From: Hawksworthiomyces lignivorus
Taxonomy: Eukaryota > Ascomycota > Sordariomycetes > Ophiostomatales > Ophiostomataceae
Length of the DNA stretch: 64,000 bases
Reading direction: 5' to 3'
Assembly (NCBI GenBank): GCA_002917075.1
Contig: NTMA01000024.1
Span: 124,001 to 188,000 of the forward strand
The position numbers and the translations under genes are program-made. The first letter of the stretch is position 1. Each line of letters starts with the position of its first letter. The notes beneath the pieces were generated by a model, which was not told where the DNA came from, did not search any database, and saw only the letters and a list, made by a program, of their open reading frames with translations. Of the stretch, positions 22,083 to 37,277 are shown in pieces.

Positions 22083-23656
22083 TCAGTCCAATTCTAAATC
22101 TTCGATAGCTGAGCTGATAAATTCGTTATACTGTGCATCATGATTTGTCTGAGCTGCTGCTTGCTGCTCTCTGATATCCGAAGGAAGCGTTTGTGGTGCA
22201 ACTTTGTCGCCATCTTTCTCCGTTGTTTGCTGATTAGAATCTTCCACATCGCCTGCCTCACTGTGACTTGCCTCGCTCTCTGTCTCAGGAGGTGTATCCA
22301 AGCCTGAGACACCGAGGTTTCGCTTCAGCACACACGATTCGACAGATATGCCGGGGCCAAATGCACATCCGATAATATATTCCTTCGGGGTTCCATTTGG
22401 TGCAATAGCATCCATATCTTTATCTCGTAATCGGTCAAGGACGCTGAATATTGTAGCTGAACTTGAGTTTCCATGGTTGATGTAGGTGTCATAGCTGGCA
22501 CGCATGTGTTCTGGCGAGATTCCCATAGCACGCTCAGCACCTGTGAGAATAGTGGCGCCACCTGGGTGCATGGCCCAGTCAAAATCTGCTGCTGCTTTAT
22601 ATGATGGTGGCAGCTCTGGCACAGACGCTATTAGATCAGCAAACGTCGGCGGCAGCTGCTCTGCGGTGAGCTTCGGGACGCGCTGCGAGAGCACAACTTT
22701 CCAACCTGCAGCCGAAGGTTAAGGTTCCTATCCAGTAGAATATAATCCAATTTCACGCAGAAGTTGATCATGAGAAGCTTTACGTACCAACAGGGTCAAT
22801 ATCAAACCCTAGATCCCCTTCCGAGTTCGGAATCATCCGGTGATCCCAGCCCAACAGCTCGTAGATGGGCTCTGCCGACTCGCCAATGCCGTTGCTCAAC
22901 ACCACTGCACTGCCACAGTCGGAGAATAAGGCTACGCCTATTCTTGTTTCTTGGAGTTCGTTTATGCTGTCAAGCTCGCTCCGTACCATCATCGTGCTGA
23001 CTTCTAGAGTCACAACAAGAATACGTGCAGGTTTACCGCGCATCGCATGGCCTAGTGCTAGGTTTGCGGCTGTGCGTAACGCCGCTAGTCCGCCACTGCA
23101 TCCTATGCCATGGAGAAGCACCTTCTCGACCTGATGTGATATCCCCAATCCCTTAGCGACAAAGTGATCAAAGCCAGGGTTGGCGCTGTTGGTACATGTT
23201 GCTGACACAATGTGTGTAATCTGCGATAAATCGATGCGGGCCTCGGTAATGGCTTTCTGTGCAGCGCTCACGGCAAGCGGCACACCCTCTTCAAAAAAAA
23301 TCTTGTTCAGTTCTGTAATTGATGGGGCCTTCTCCTGGTTCACCAGAGGGTGGTCTGGCGTGCCGATAGATGAGCGTGTGTCGATGCCAGTATATCTGTT
23401 AATAGACAGCACTTTCTTTATCCTGTGGCAGCGGAACATCAAGGTGTCAGCTGGGAAGACGGTGAAGAAGAAAGGAAGGACAAGACCAAGTCCATTGGTG
23501 ATCCATCTTGCCTCAGGCCACCTACGCTGGGGAGTCCGGATAGAAGCGTTTGCTGAGCATATCCAAGGAATCAGGTTTGAGCAAATACGGGGGATATTCT
23601 CGACCCACGCCAACAATGGAGAGGCCCAAGTTGCTGAAGCTGTTCTGCGATGCCAT
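22083..23656 (-). CDS. Type III polyketide synthase (chalcone synthase-like), 462 aa
   Basis: Homodimeric ketosynthase that extends acyl-CoA starters with malonyl-CoA; fungal members make alkylresorcinols, pyrones and similar products. Exons on the complement: 23656-23526, 23422-22788, 22705-22083, giving MASQNSFS... and family-like junctions (DSPA-IKKVLS and DPVG-WKVVLS). The catalytic triad is visible: Cys152 in GIGCSGG, His302 in DWAMHPGG and Asn335 in HGNSSSAT, almost the same numbering as plant chalcone synthase. After the core there is a tail of roughly 60 residues rich in Glu, Ser, Gln and Asp (ending EDLELD) with no known function. The closest neighbours are a transporter and BiP, so no biosynthetic cluster is visible and the product cannot be predicted. 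Confidence 0.93.
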
Positions 23657-26592
23657 CGTGTTTGGAGACGGGGGTAAAGATTGACCAAGTTCTTTCTTTT
23701 TTAACGAGTTGTTCTCAAAACAGCAAGGTATTCAATGCCAAAAAAAAGAGAAGAAACTAAGACGGGACTTGCCAGTGCCTTGGCGATTTGGTGCAAAAAG
23801 TTCTCGCTGAATCGCTTATGTATAAGGGATGCAGGAAACTGCACGTGCTCACTTTCCCAGATAGGAAGTCCAAGAGCGAATGACAAGAAGACAGATAATT
23901 TGCTTATTAGATCTTTGAATGAGTGAAACTCAAAATGTCATGTAGATATAGAGCAGTGGATAATGATGCCCCTAACGATGTGTATTGCTGTCCAGTTGCA
24001 ACGATTAATATATGCTGGTCTACACGGTTATGAGAAGGCTCTAGCAAAAAGTCAGTGTCGATACGTAAGTTGTAGGGTGTTCCAACTGAAGGCTAGAATT
24101 GAAGATACGTTCTAGGAAAAAGAAAAGGAAGAAGGAAAATTGCTGTAGACAGAAGATGCGAAATGGATGAAATATTTAACGTATGGGATTGGTGGAAAGG
24201 TTGAGAATGGGAAAATAGAAAGAACAGTTCGAATCAAGAGCCATTGGCCAGTCATAGGGCTTGGATCTGTCGATCGCGATATATGATTGCCAAGTACTCC
24301 TGCATTGGCCTCTGTGGCTCTTTCAAACAGCACGGCGGGACATGAAAAAACGTCGACAGGCGATGCATTTCTTTGGCAGCACGCCTGATGGTGGCAAGCA
24401 CGTACAAAGCGTATATATTACCATATACGCTAACACACGCACATAAAAGAAAGGGCACAAAGAAAAAGAGGAAATGCATTGGAGAAGAAGGGAATAGACG
24501 CAGGATGAGCACAAGCGAAGTGATGAGACGGCAATGGAGTACGAATTGGCTTGGCAAGGATGGTCGTGCAAGGTGATGTTTGCGTGCGGTTATTTGCTAC
24601 AGAGCAGTCCGTTCCCTGTGCTTATTGCCCTAAAGGAAATGCGAAATGCGAATAGTCTATTGAGATGGACTTACCTTTTGAAACTAAAGGAAGAAAATGG
24701 AAGAGAGACAGAGCTCAAAGCTGGTGGAGGCAAAGAATTCGAAAAAGGAGTTGATGTTGACGAACTGGGCCACGATGTATTGTTGAGAAAGGCTAAAGCG
24801 GTGGACAGGAATGGCAATATGACCGAACAAATTATGCTTTGGGAACCGTAGTGCAGGCTGACTGAGTGGAGAAGGGAACTGAAAGATGATGAACAGAACG
24901 GGAAAAATAGAAAGCAAGAGGAGGAAAGCAAACACTCAGAAAATAAATAGCAGATAATAATCACGAGAGAGAACAGAAAAGAGCAATTTTTATGCCAAGA
25001 GAAAGAGATAAAGTAATAGATAGAATGAAGAGGGTTGGGGTTCGTTTTGCTCGAGAAGGAAACGAGAAGGATAGAGCAAAAAGCAAGGGGCTGCGAATTT
25101 GTTGAGTAGCGCTGTGAGGTAAACGAGCAGGAGCGGCAAATGGAGAGAGGCAAGCTAAAATTGCCCAGGACGTCAAAACGCACCCGTTTCGAACTGCGGC
25201 CGCTGAAACGTGTGTGTGATCTCCCCCTGGGCGCACGCTTCTCTATGTTTATACCAGCCAGTGGATCGGGTGTCGCCCGGCCTGAGAGAAGACTTGGCTG
25301 AAGACAAACCGGGTGAACGCGTCACACAACACAATCCCGAGGGCTTATCTCACACTTTACACACACACAAGGGAATTAGTATCTCAACAGCAGTTCTGCC
25401 GGCCTTGTTCCAACTGCTGTGCATGTGTCCTGGTGTAGCGTATGTAAACCAAAACAAGATTCCGTCTTCTGCGCTCCAAGGAAGCAATAGCTCTGCGCCA
25501 CAATTAGAAAGTATATTTCGATCCACGAGACCCTGTTGAACTGAAAAGTTGGCAAATGGAAAACGGTGAATGGTGCACGGAGTTGCTCCGGGTCGGCGAA
25601 ACTACTGATGCCGTGTTCTGTCCACCAAGCACCCGGCCGGGTCTCAGCAGGTGGCGGACCCGGTACAATCCTGAGCATTTCTTAGTTTTGTAATATGAAT
25701 AGGGTGGGAGACATGCGATGTCCTCAAATCGTGTAGCACAATGTCGCCAGCTGACCACTGCCGTATTGGCCTTTCACATGCTTGGGGCTGGTGGGAGGAA
25801 CTATGTGATAATACTGTGCACTTTCTCTCTGTTTTTAGTCAGTAAATTTGTCAAGGCTCTTTACAACTTCATCTTCCAACAGCCGCCATCATCAGACTTG
25901 GCCTCGGTAACAAGAAAAAAATCTACAATACCCAAGGGCGTGAAGCTGTCCACGGCAGTCATAATATTATCAGTGAAGGCATGGGTATGCTTGGGAACCA
26001 AGTCGTATATGGCTGTAGTGGCTATTCGGAGGGCGTCACCGCCTCCGGCGCCATTTGACAGTTTCAGCCACATGGTGCCGCTAACTCGGCACCGCCCAAT
26101 CGCTCTCTCATTCCAATACAAAAAGGCTTATTTATCATTTTAGTGCTCACGACCCCCTCCCAACCCAATGCTGCGTATAAGACTGTTTGGGCAAGTAGAA
26201 TGTGTTGACTGCGTCCCTACGGAATAACGCAAAACGTAAGCGAATACTTCGAATACAAAGCGAATATCGGCAGATAAGGATAGTCTCGTTTAAAGCTTTT
26301 TTTCTGTTTATTATTTTAGCCTCCATCTCTTCAAATGCACTATCGTTTACTATACACGCAGTGCACTTCAGTCTATCGCCGTTTGGACGTTAGGGAATTG
26401 GTGATAGTGCCCGATGTCTACTCCTTTGGCCCAAGCCTTCAACACCAGAAAGATCCAGTACCAGCGGAAACCACATATGTAGCTGTATAAAAACATTAAA
26501 AATGATCCATTTTTGCGTCTTTTTGTTTCCCTATAGTATTTTCTAATTTTTTTTCCATTTGCGCAGAATAAGTTCTCGTTCACCCATCCCCT
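23657..26592. other. 2.9 kb gene-poor stretch between type III PKS and KAR2
   Basis: From about 24.1 to 25.15 kb the + strand is markedly purine-rich (CT-rich on -), which could be a long leader or promoter reading towards the type III PKS. No frame has a recognisable domain. KAR2 ends at 26593, so the right part is its 3' flank. Confidence 0.45.
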
Positions 26593-29623
<3,031 letters not shown>

Positions 29624-31156
29624 GGTTTGTGAGTTAAGATATGAAGGGAGAAAAAGCGACAAACAGAAGAAAAGGGTATAAGACAAGAGGTAGGAGAGAA
29701 AGGAAAAAAGAAATGGGGAAGAAGAAAAGACTGAATGTGACACCTCCTTCTGTCAAATATAATCTAGGATAAGAAACTATCGTCCGATCTAGCGGCGGAA
29801 GTCGTAGTGGGAGGGGAGAAGATATCGAGGAAAAGAAAAAAGAGAAAGGAAATGTGGTCGAAATCCCAAGATATTTCTTTATGAATCGAGCTAGAGCTTT
29901 AGGTGTCCCTTACACACCAAAGGCGGGCAGTTTAAAAAAAAAAAAAGAAGAAAAGCAAAGAGAGAGGTCCCGCTTGAGGACACCTTTCAGGTCCAATGCG
30001 GGTGGCACCCCTGCCGCCTGCATGTCCCACGTGACTGCCATTGCCGTATTAAACACATATTTTAGTTTGGCCCCCCAGTCGCCCCCAGCAGTCTACGAGT
30101 ACCATTGTTCGCCACATATAATAGAATAATAATACTGTTACAGTGAAAATGCTGGCATAAGAGCAATACATCTCAACTTGCTGTGAATCCCGTCGAATCC
30201 CCCTTCCGACTGAGATAAAAGGGGTTGTCTTTTGGTATTCACGATTTTCACTACGTCCAATGGTTCATTTAGATCGAATATGCAGACACGTTCCCAAGAA
30301 AACCTCTTTCGTAATTATTGGCTTATGCCTCCCTGCTCTGCTGGACAAAGCCATTTCTAATTGATCGAGTGGCCATAAGGAGTTGAAGCCACATCTTTAG
30401 ATTTGGAGTAAGCTAATACAGGCTCTCGCCCCTTAGAATTTCTGCCTGGCTTCTATTCGTTTCCACGGAGTCCCTACTGCCGCTAAAGGATAACGCCCCA
30501 CGGTCGTTAGTTGGCTTTCTGCCACTGTGGCCTTTCCCGTTTTTGCGATCCGCGCCAACGGATCCCGTCCAAACGTTTAATTGAGAGCTGACCCATAGGC
30601 TTAAATTACTTACGACGGCGCGCATATTGCGCTTGCCGCCCTGTGTCTAGGTGTGTACCAGTACGTCGTAGAGGGGCATACAATAATGACATGTGTCAAG
30701 AGCCTCATTTATTTGTGATCACGTATCTTACTTCATAAAAAGTAGGCAACCAAGCAAAGGACGATAGCAAGAAGCATTCGCCTTCTCAACACTAGATAAC
30801 AGATAGTGGTAGCGTGCTCCAATTACAAATATTTGGCCCATGTGTATCTTGAATCCCACTGTTGCAGACATCATTGGCCAAAGGCTTATTAGGCTTGCGT
30901 AAATCTTAGTCTGTCTCAGATCTCCTCTGGCTTTGCTGGCAGGTGGGCTCCTGATTATATACGGCTTTAGGGGAGATGAAGTGTCATGTGCTACTTATGC
31001 ACTACAGTTGACCTGAAAAGTACATACCTCTGCTCACAGGTATAAGCTCTAAAGCTCTTCCTCTTTTTTAGATGCGGACATTGACTATTAACCACAGACG
31101 TATTATCAATAATTTTCAGAACCCAGCTTCTCTATTTATTTCGCTGCTGGCACAAT
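29624..31156. promoter_or_regulatory. KAR2 promoter region and flank of the small membrane protein gene
   Basis: 1.5 kb divergent region. Close to KAR2 the + strand is purine-rich (29640-29720), i.e. CT-rich on the coding strand. It contains AGGTGTCC in opposite orientations (29901-29908 on +, 29978-29985 on -) and a CCACGTG palindrome-containing site near 30028. No gene seen between 29624 and 31156. Confidence 0.5.
29977..29987 (-). promoter_or_regulatory. UPRE-like site in the KAR2 promoter
   Basis: On the - strand it reads AAAGGTGTCCT. This fits 10 of 11 positions of the unfolded-protein-response element described for Aspergillus niger (CANRNTGKCCT, from memory), missing only the first C. 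It lies about 355 bases upstream of the BiP start codon, where a HAC1 site would be expected. Confidence 0.35.
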
Positions 31157-31591
31157 ATGCTTACAAGGCTTGCTTTCTTGCTCCACGCCATTGTCGAGGC
31201 GCCTGCAGCAGTAACTTTTTTGTTTGTGCCTACGCGACAGCTCAGTTCAGCAGTGCTAGCATCTCCATCTGTCGCGCTGGAAGTGCTTCTCATCTTGCAC
31301 AATCTAGGTGGTCTGTTGGCCTCTACGGTGCTAATTAGCCTAGTACTAGCGCTCCAGGATTCTGCTCTTGACTCAAGCAGCAGGCTACGAGGCTACATCG
31401 CGGTGGCCCTTGGCGGGGACCATTATTTGCCTTGTCGGCGGGCGATCCTCCGCTACAAGCACAGCATCGGCTTGCAAGGAGCAGAGGGCAAAACATTTGG
31501 TGGCCCAGTCGTGCATCTCATTGCCCACCTAGCTTGCCTTTTACTATTGCTTACGTCGGGCGTTGTAGACATCATTTTTAGAAGTCAATGA
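31157..31591 (+). CDS. Small four-helix membrane protein of unknown function, 144 aa
   Basis: I do not recognise a named family. The translation has about four hydrophobic segments (residues about 1-24, 32-64, 78-85 weakly, and 120-140) separated by short polar loops. It contains a GGP-x-x-HL-x-x-H-x-x-C pattern before the last helix. Single exon from ATG 31157, tail-to-tail with BFR2. Hydrophobicity that is regular rather than low-complexity, together with a complete frame, argues for a real gene. Similar short membrane proteins are common hypothetical genes in ascomycetes. Confidence 0.5.
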   Translation: MLTRLAFLLHAIVEAPAAVTFLFVPTRQLSSAVLASPSVALEVLLILHNLGGLLASTVLISLVLALQDSALDSSSRLRGYIAVALGGDHYLPCRRAILRYKHSIGLQGAEGKTFGGPVVHLIAHLACLLLLLTSGVVDIIFRSQ

Positions 31592-31784
31592 ACGTGTATG
31601 TATATTGCAGTGTGAGAATGCAGGAAAGAGTGCATGTATTGATGTTCTATGGAATAAAGCCTGGCTCGATCTACTGTCCGACTTCTCTATTGCTCGCGGG
31701 TATATGCCTGCCTGCCATTTGCACTGCGTGAACTGAAAACGCCATATTCCATATGCTAAAAGGAAAATAGGGACCATATGATAA

Positions 31785-33650
31785 TTAATTGCGGAAGAGC
31801 CGCAGACTTTCTTCCTCTAAACGAGCACCGCCGTCTTGCTCGTCATCTTCGTCAGTCTCGGGGCCGTCGTCTTCGCGCAGCTCCATCCTCTGCCCGAACA
31901 GAGTGCTGAAAAACCGGTCAATGGCTTCCGGCTCCCAATCGCGTCGGTCCTCTGGTGCCATGAAATTCTGAAGCTTCTCGTGCACGTTGAACCGCATCTT
32001 GCGGCCCTTGCTAGCTTTTCGGTCCACCTGCTTGCGCGTTTTGGCCTCTTTGGCGGCAGCTGTTGCCCACCGCACTGTCGGAGCTGTACTTCCTGGTGCA
32101 GACGAGTCAACCGTACGCTGATCTACTAGCTCTTTGAGAAGAAGTTGATAAAAGTCTGCGTCATCATAGATCTCCGGGTCTTCGTCGATGCGCTTCGCTG
32201 CTTGAACAGGTGCACACGATCGTGGTGTCCGAGTGCGGCGAATTAAACGTTCTGGTGCAACCAGCTGGCCGTCCAAGATCGTTGACAGGGGCTGTGACGC
32301 AGAAGATGTCAAGAATCTTCGGGAAGGGGCACCAGTCGCGGAAACAGCTGGGCGCTGTACGCGCTGTGACCATCGGTCGAGGACCTTTTTCCGCTTTGCC
32401 ACAGCAATTTCCTCAACCTCAACCATCTCGCCAAATACGGCTTTGCAGGAGAGATCAGCACCATTGCTATCGCTGCTAACCCGTTTTCTTTTTGCGCTTG
32501 GTGATTTTAAAGTGCTGTCAATGCCGTAGAAAGCCTGCCGGATGCTTTGTATTGACTGCAGGAGCTCAATCGCTTTTGATGCCACATCTTCTGCTACACC
32601 GGCATTGATGTTATTGGAACTTTCTTTCTCAACAGCATGCAAAGAATTAGAAGCAGCCAGAGCCTTCTGCATCCGGATGCGCATATTCAGAAGTGCATCA
32701 AATGTGCGACGCTGTTGACGCACAGCAAGACCCTTTTGGACGTCCGCCTTGGTCGACTGCGAGATAGTCGAGAGTACTTGCTGGCGGCCCTGATTCAGTA
32801 GCCTTCGTATCTCAGCTTGATTGTCTGCGGTGATTGAGCCCATGCCTTCATTGTCATCATTGTCATCAACGCTGCCGTCACTTTCACTGTCGGTCTCCGT
32901 GTCCTCATCTTCCTCCTCTTCTCCGTTCTCTAGTTCGGCGTTGTCTTCATCCTCTTCTTGATCGAATGCCTCGTCGTCGCTATCTACCTCGCTGTCGATG
33001 TCACCATTGGTATTTTTCGGCTTAGAGCTGCCACGGAATGTGAACTTTTTCACTAGCTCCTCGTCGTCCGTGCCAAAAGCATCTTCGCTATCGATTTCAT
33101 CTTCGCTATCAACATCCTCAGCGCCTTCCAAGTCAACATTGTCTGGATCGTCGAAGTCTTCGTCGCTTTCGTCATCCTTATCATCTTCGTCGTTCTCGCT
33201 ATCCTCACCGTCTTCGTCGCGTTCATCGTCCCAACCGTTTTTCTCTAGCTCCTGCCGGCTTACACGTACGCCTCTGTATGCAGGCCCAATTGGCATAAGC
33301 TGTCTCTTCTGGTGAAGCTTGCTTTTTCTAATAATAGCGAAATTCAGTGTTAGAATACAATAGCCTTATTCTTGCATTCGGAACCATAGACTGTGTAACC
33401 CACCCTACTGTGACGTAATGCTCCGTGTCTCTAGTATCTTCGTCGCTGCTCTGGTCGTTTTCACTTCCAAAGCGGCCATTTTGGCTGTCGTCATCATCGA
33501 GAGGGATGTCCGATTCTGGGTCAAATTCTGGTGATGTATGAGTGCTTCGGTTACAGAAGAAAACATCAAGTGTCAATAGAATAAAAGCTTACCTTTGGCT
33601 AGTTTCTGCTTAGCAAATATTTGGGCGTCTAGGCCCTTCATACTCGACAT
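31785..33650 (-). CDS. BFR2: Nucleolar ribosome-biogenesis factor BFR2 (AATF/Che-1 family), 574 aa
   Basis: Component of the small-subunit processome needed for 18S rRNA maturation. Exons on the complement: 33650-33593, 33527-33404, 33327-31785. The second and third exons join as HYVTVG-KSKL, a conserved family segment. The N-terminal third is extremely Asp/Glu-rich (residues about 80-240), as in yeast Bfr2 and human AATF. The AATF/leucine-zipper region follows (QAEIRRLLNQGRQQ ... RTFDALLNMRIRMQKAL). The C-terminal TRAUB domain includes EIYDDADFYQLLLKELVD and GRKMRFNVHEKLQNFM, ending with RFFSTLFGQR. It shares a 342-base divergent promoter with IND1. Confidence 0.93.
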
Positions 33651-33992
33651 TTTTATGACGCGTATCACGAAACTGTCTTCGTGGATACAGCTTTCGTTTC
33701 GCAATGTCTGGTAGTTTAGAAAAGTTGAATATACAGGCTCGAGGTGGGCTTAAAAAAAAAAAAAGTCTATTGGCAAAAGACTAAGTTCGACCTACACCGC
33801 CTTCTACGACTGTAATTTTAGCACTCCGTTTTATCTTTTGGGCGACAAATTTTCCAATTCTGCCGATCAAATTTGCACCGCCTTCCTCCTGATGTTGCAG
33901 TGGGAGACCAAAACCCAAATACACCGCCTAAAAAGGCACTGTAGGCATGGCTCTCCGCATGACACAGTCCGCGATGCCAAACTAGAGCGATC
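33651..33992. promoter_or_regulatory. Divergent promoter of BFR2 and IND1
   Basis: 342 bases between the two start codons, with a run of A at about 33752-33763. No gene. Both genes are housekeeping, so a simple shared bidirectional promoter is likely. Confidence 0.5.
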
Positions 33993-35155
33993 ATGTCAAC
34001 ATTCTCATCTCGAACATGCCACTGTCTCCGTCTAATTGTGAGGCGAGGAAAAATTCGTTCCTCCTTTCACAGCTATGCGAGACTCTTACATGAAAATCCT
34101 TTAGTATGTAAATATTTAATGCCCTGGAGGGATTCAAATCAGTGGCTCGCCAACTCATCAATATGAAAACTAGGGCCTGCCAAAGTCCGGCACACCCCCG
34201 CGACTTCAGCGGCGTCTTCCAGAACGACAGCCTATTCGGGATGTATCCAAAGTGGTGATTGTGTCGTCGGCCAAAGGTGGCGTAGGAAAGAGCACGGTTG
34301 CGGGCAAGTAGATATAATTTCGATGCCGAGTTCAGATGTTGGATTGCATATTACTAACATAGCGCAAACAGCTAACTTGGCTTTGGCCTTTGCCCGACAG
34401 GGGCATAGGACAGGCATTCTTGATACGGATATTTTCGGTCCTTCTATACCAACACTCTTCAACTTGTCAGGAGAGCCTCGTCTGTCACAGAGTGAGCTGC
34501 AGTTGCCCTTGATATAGCAGCTAGTAATTCTGTAAACTGTGAAATTGATCTGACGAACGTGAATTTCTCGACTACAGACAATCAGCTTCTTCCTCTCTCG
34601 AATTATGGCGTGAAGACCATGTCAATGGGCTATCTAGTCCCTGCCGGTCAAGCGGTCGCGTGGCGGGGCCTCATGGTAGGCCGCGCTTTGACCCAGCTGC
34701 TGCGCGAAGTCGCTTGGGATGGCCTTGATGTCCTGATCATGGACCTGCCGCCGGGCACGGGTGACACGCAGTTGAGCATCGCACAGCAGGTGGTGGTGGA
34801 TGGTGCCCTAGTGGTGACGACGCCGCACACGTTAGCTGTCCAGGATGCTGTGCGCGGCATCCAGCTGTTCCGCAAGGCTGATGTACCGCTCTTGGGTGTC
34901 GTGCAGAACATGTCGGTCTTCTGCTGCCCTCATTGCCAAAAAGAGACGCATGTTTTCGGCACTGGGGAAGGCGTGCATGCAGCGTGCTCGGAGCTCGATG
35001 TGCCGCTGCTGGCAGACATACCCCTCCACCCAAGCATCGGAGATGACGCTCAGCGAGGCAAGCCGACCGTTGCAGCTGAGCCAGAGAGCCACCGCGCTGG
35101 TGTCTTTTTACAGCTAGCACTAGACATCGGAGCTAAGATCGGGCTGTCAACGTAA
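33993..35155 (+). CDS. IND1: Mitochondrial Fe-S P-loop NTPase IND1/NUBPL, 312 aa
   Basis: Mrp/NBP35-family ATPase that delivers iron-sulfur clusters to respiratory complex I in the mitochondrial matrix. Exons: 33993-34103, 34174-34303, 34372-34491, 34578-35155. Residues 1-37 are rich in Arg and Ser with no acidic residue until Glu34, a good presequence. The junction HENPL-GLPKSGTPP matches the family and supports this short first exon. The Walker A motif KGGVGKST is at 71-78. PPGTGDTQL is the downstream family signature, and the cluster-binding CPHC motif has Cys237 and Cys240. The second intron begins with GC instead of GT (GCAAGT at 34304) and has a TACTAAC branch site. The presence of IND1 implies that the organism has complex I. 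Confidence 0.93.
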
Positions 35156-35984
35156 CGAAAGGACGCGGAGTGATGCGGAAGGGGTCGCTGTAATCTGGAT
35201 CTGCTTGCTGCTTCTCAGAAAACAAACCCCCAGAGATCTCTTGTACGATATTCTATCCATTCTTGTTGATTTCTAATAGAGTGCAGAAAATACCATAACA
35301 TATACCTATACCTGCCAAGCGAGAGGAATTTGTAAAGACTAACTATCGAAATGAGTAGTATCTTTCGAACTGTACAAATGCCTTCTGATTCATAAAACTT
35401 TAAGAGACATTAGGTGCTACTAACCATAGCATTGAACAGCTAGTCAGCTAATCGCAGAAGCCCTCGGTTCATGCAGAGGTGCAATGCAATATCCAAGCAA
35501 CTGGCACTTCCTTTTACTGGTCCGATTTTCTCATGTCTTCCTCCCATTGTCCAAAATTTGAGTCAGTCACTGCCAAATATTTTCATAATATTTAAGACGA
35601 CAGAGAGAGAAGCATAACTTCTTGATAATTTTATGGGTCTCCAGCAGGGCGAAGAGAGTTGCCTTCGTCTGCCATCTTAGGATCGTGGTTGCAGTCGATA
35701 CTCATGCTCGACACGATGGATAAGTTTATGCCGGATGTTTTAAGATCCATCGTTAGCATCATAAATCAGAAAAATAGTCGCACAAGAGGAAGCAGAGAAA
35801 GATCACTGGGAGAATCGTGACCGAAAGCAGCTAGCCCGACACGCAAACCCATCCTTGATCTTGACCAAGACACTCGAATAACCTAGTGGAAGTTCACCTC
35901 CGAAACGCCGTCTTCCATGCGATTTTGCGACTCAAAGCAGGAAGGAAACTAGGAAAAGCAACTATTATGAGGAAAAGAAAAGGG
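35156..35984. other. Intergenic between convergent IND1 and SPF30
   Basis: 829 bases without a supported frame, A/T-rich. Presumed 3' UTRs and terminators. No repeat or RNA gene recognised. Confidence 0.5.
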
Positions 35985-37277
35985 TTAGTCCAGATCCTCA
36001 TTGGTCTGGTAGATGTGTCGACTTCTCGTGGGATCCTTGCGCATCGCCTGTCCTGATCCAGTAAATCCGACTATGAAACCGATTAGTATAAGATCTTAGA
36101 GCAAAGAAGTTTATGAGAAAGTAAGTGCTAGAATAATATACCTCGGCCATGTACACCCTCTGGCGTCCGGAACATGCTATCTTTCTTGCCTGAGGCTTTG
36201 GCAAATTTAGACTTGTTGTTGAACTCCTGCCATTTGCTCTTGCCAGCCTCTAGCTGCTTGGTGGCCTTGATCTTCTTGAATTTCTTCGGTGCCGGCTCGT
36301 CCGAGGTGGCTTGGGCACTGTTACTGGAAGCGCTGCTGCCTGCGGCGGGAGAGTTGCTACCGCCCCGCTGTTGTCCCTGAAGTAGAGCTGCTTGTGGGTA
36401 GAGCTGAGCAGCCGCTGAGGACACAATGCCATTGTTGAACCGATCGATGGTTCGGCTGCTGAAGACAGGAGGAGTCGGCGCAGCGGAAGACACTTCTGAC
36501 GGAGGCGGAGGAGGTGGAACTGCTATGGATGACGACGTAGACTGTGGTGGAGGTGGTGGTGGCGGTATGACGCCAGGTGTCGATGCGCCAGATGTCCGGG
36601 CCGGCGATACTGGCGTAGTCGACGAACTCAGTGTAGCCTTGTAATGGTCAGTAGAATCACTATTTTCAGCTTTGCGTTTGTTGCTAGTCGCACTGTTGGA
36701 GAGTGGTCTAATGTCACGAGCCCGCAACGTCTCAGTCGTGTCGTATGACTTGAATTTGACAGTGTACAATGGCGCTGTGGCCGAGCCCGTAACGGACATA
36801 ATGCGCGCCGGGTAGAAGCCTTTATCTCCAGATACCCAGCGAGCCAAAATATTCTCATTAACCTTGTAAGTGGTAGGAGCGGCCGAGGACTCGTCATCAT
36901 CTCCACCTGTTACAGGACCACGACTCGCTTTCGCTGGGGAGGTAGGAGGTAGAGTTTGCACTGCTGATTTCGACGACGGCGGCGGCGACATTGCGGAGGC
37001 TCGTTTATTGTCACGACTGCTGCTGATCGTGCTCTTTGGCTTCAGCTCTGCCATAGAGTCGTCGATCATCTGCAATGCTGTCTGCAGCTCCTCCTTGAGC
37101 ATGAGTAATTCTTCATTTTCTGGATCATCGCGAAGTGATGTGAGAACCAAGTCAAGCTAGAAAAGGACTACGTATTAGCATTCAAAATGCTACCAGGAAG
37201 GAGAAAGTTGAATAGTCGCCTACCTGCTCTTGATACTGGTCTCTGTCCTCCTGGAGTTGGGCGAGTTGTGCGCTCAT
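35985..37277 (-). CDS. SPF30: Tudor-domain splicing factor SPF30 (SMN-related), 384 aa
   Basis: Spliceosome assembly factor whose Tudor domain binds dimethylarginine on Sm proteins. Exons on the complement: 37277-37224 (MSAQLAQLQ...), 37156-36142, 36070-35985. An N-terminal coiled coil (about 1-55) is followed by the Tudor domain around residues 115-170, with LARWVSGDKGFYPARI and the VKFKSYDTTETL strand. A Pro/Ser-rich low-complexity region comes next. The family-specific C-terminus has KSKWQEFNNK, KKDSMFRTPEGVHGR, then VGFTGSGQAMRKDPTR. Length exceeds human SPF30 (238) because of the low-complexity region, as in other filamentous fungi. Confidence 0.9.
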
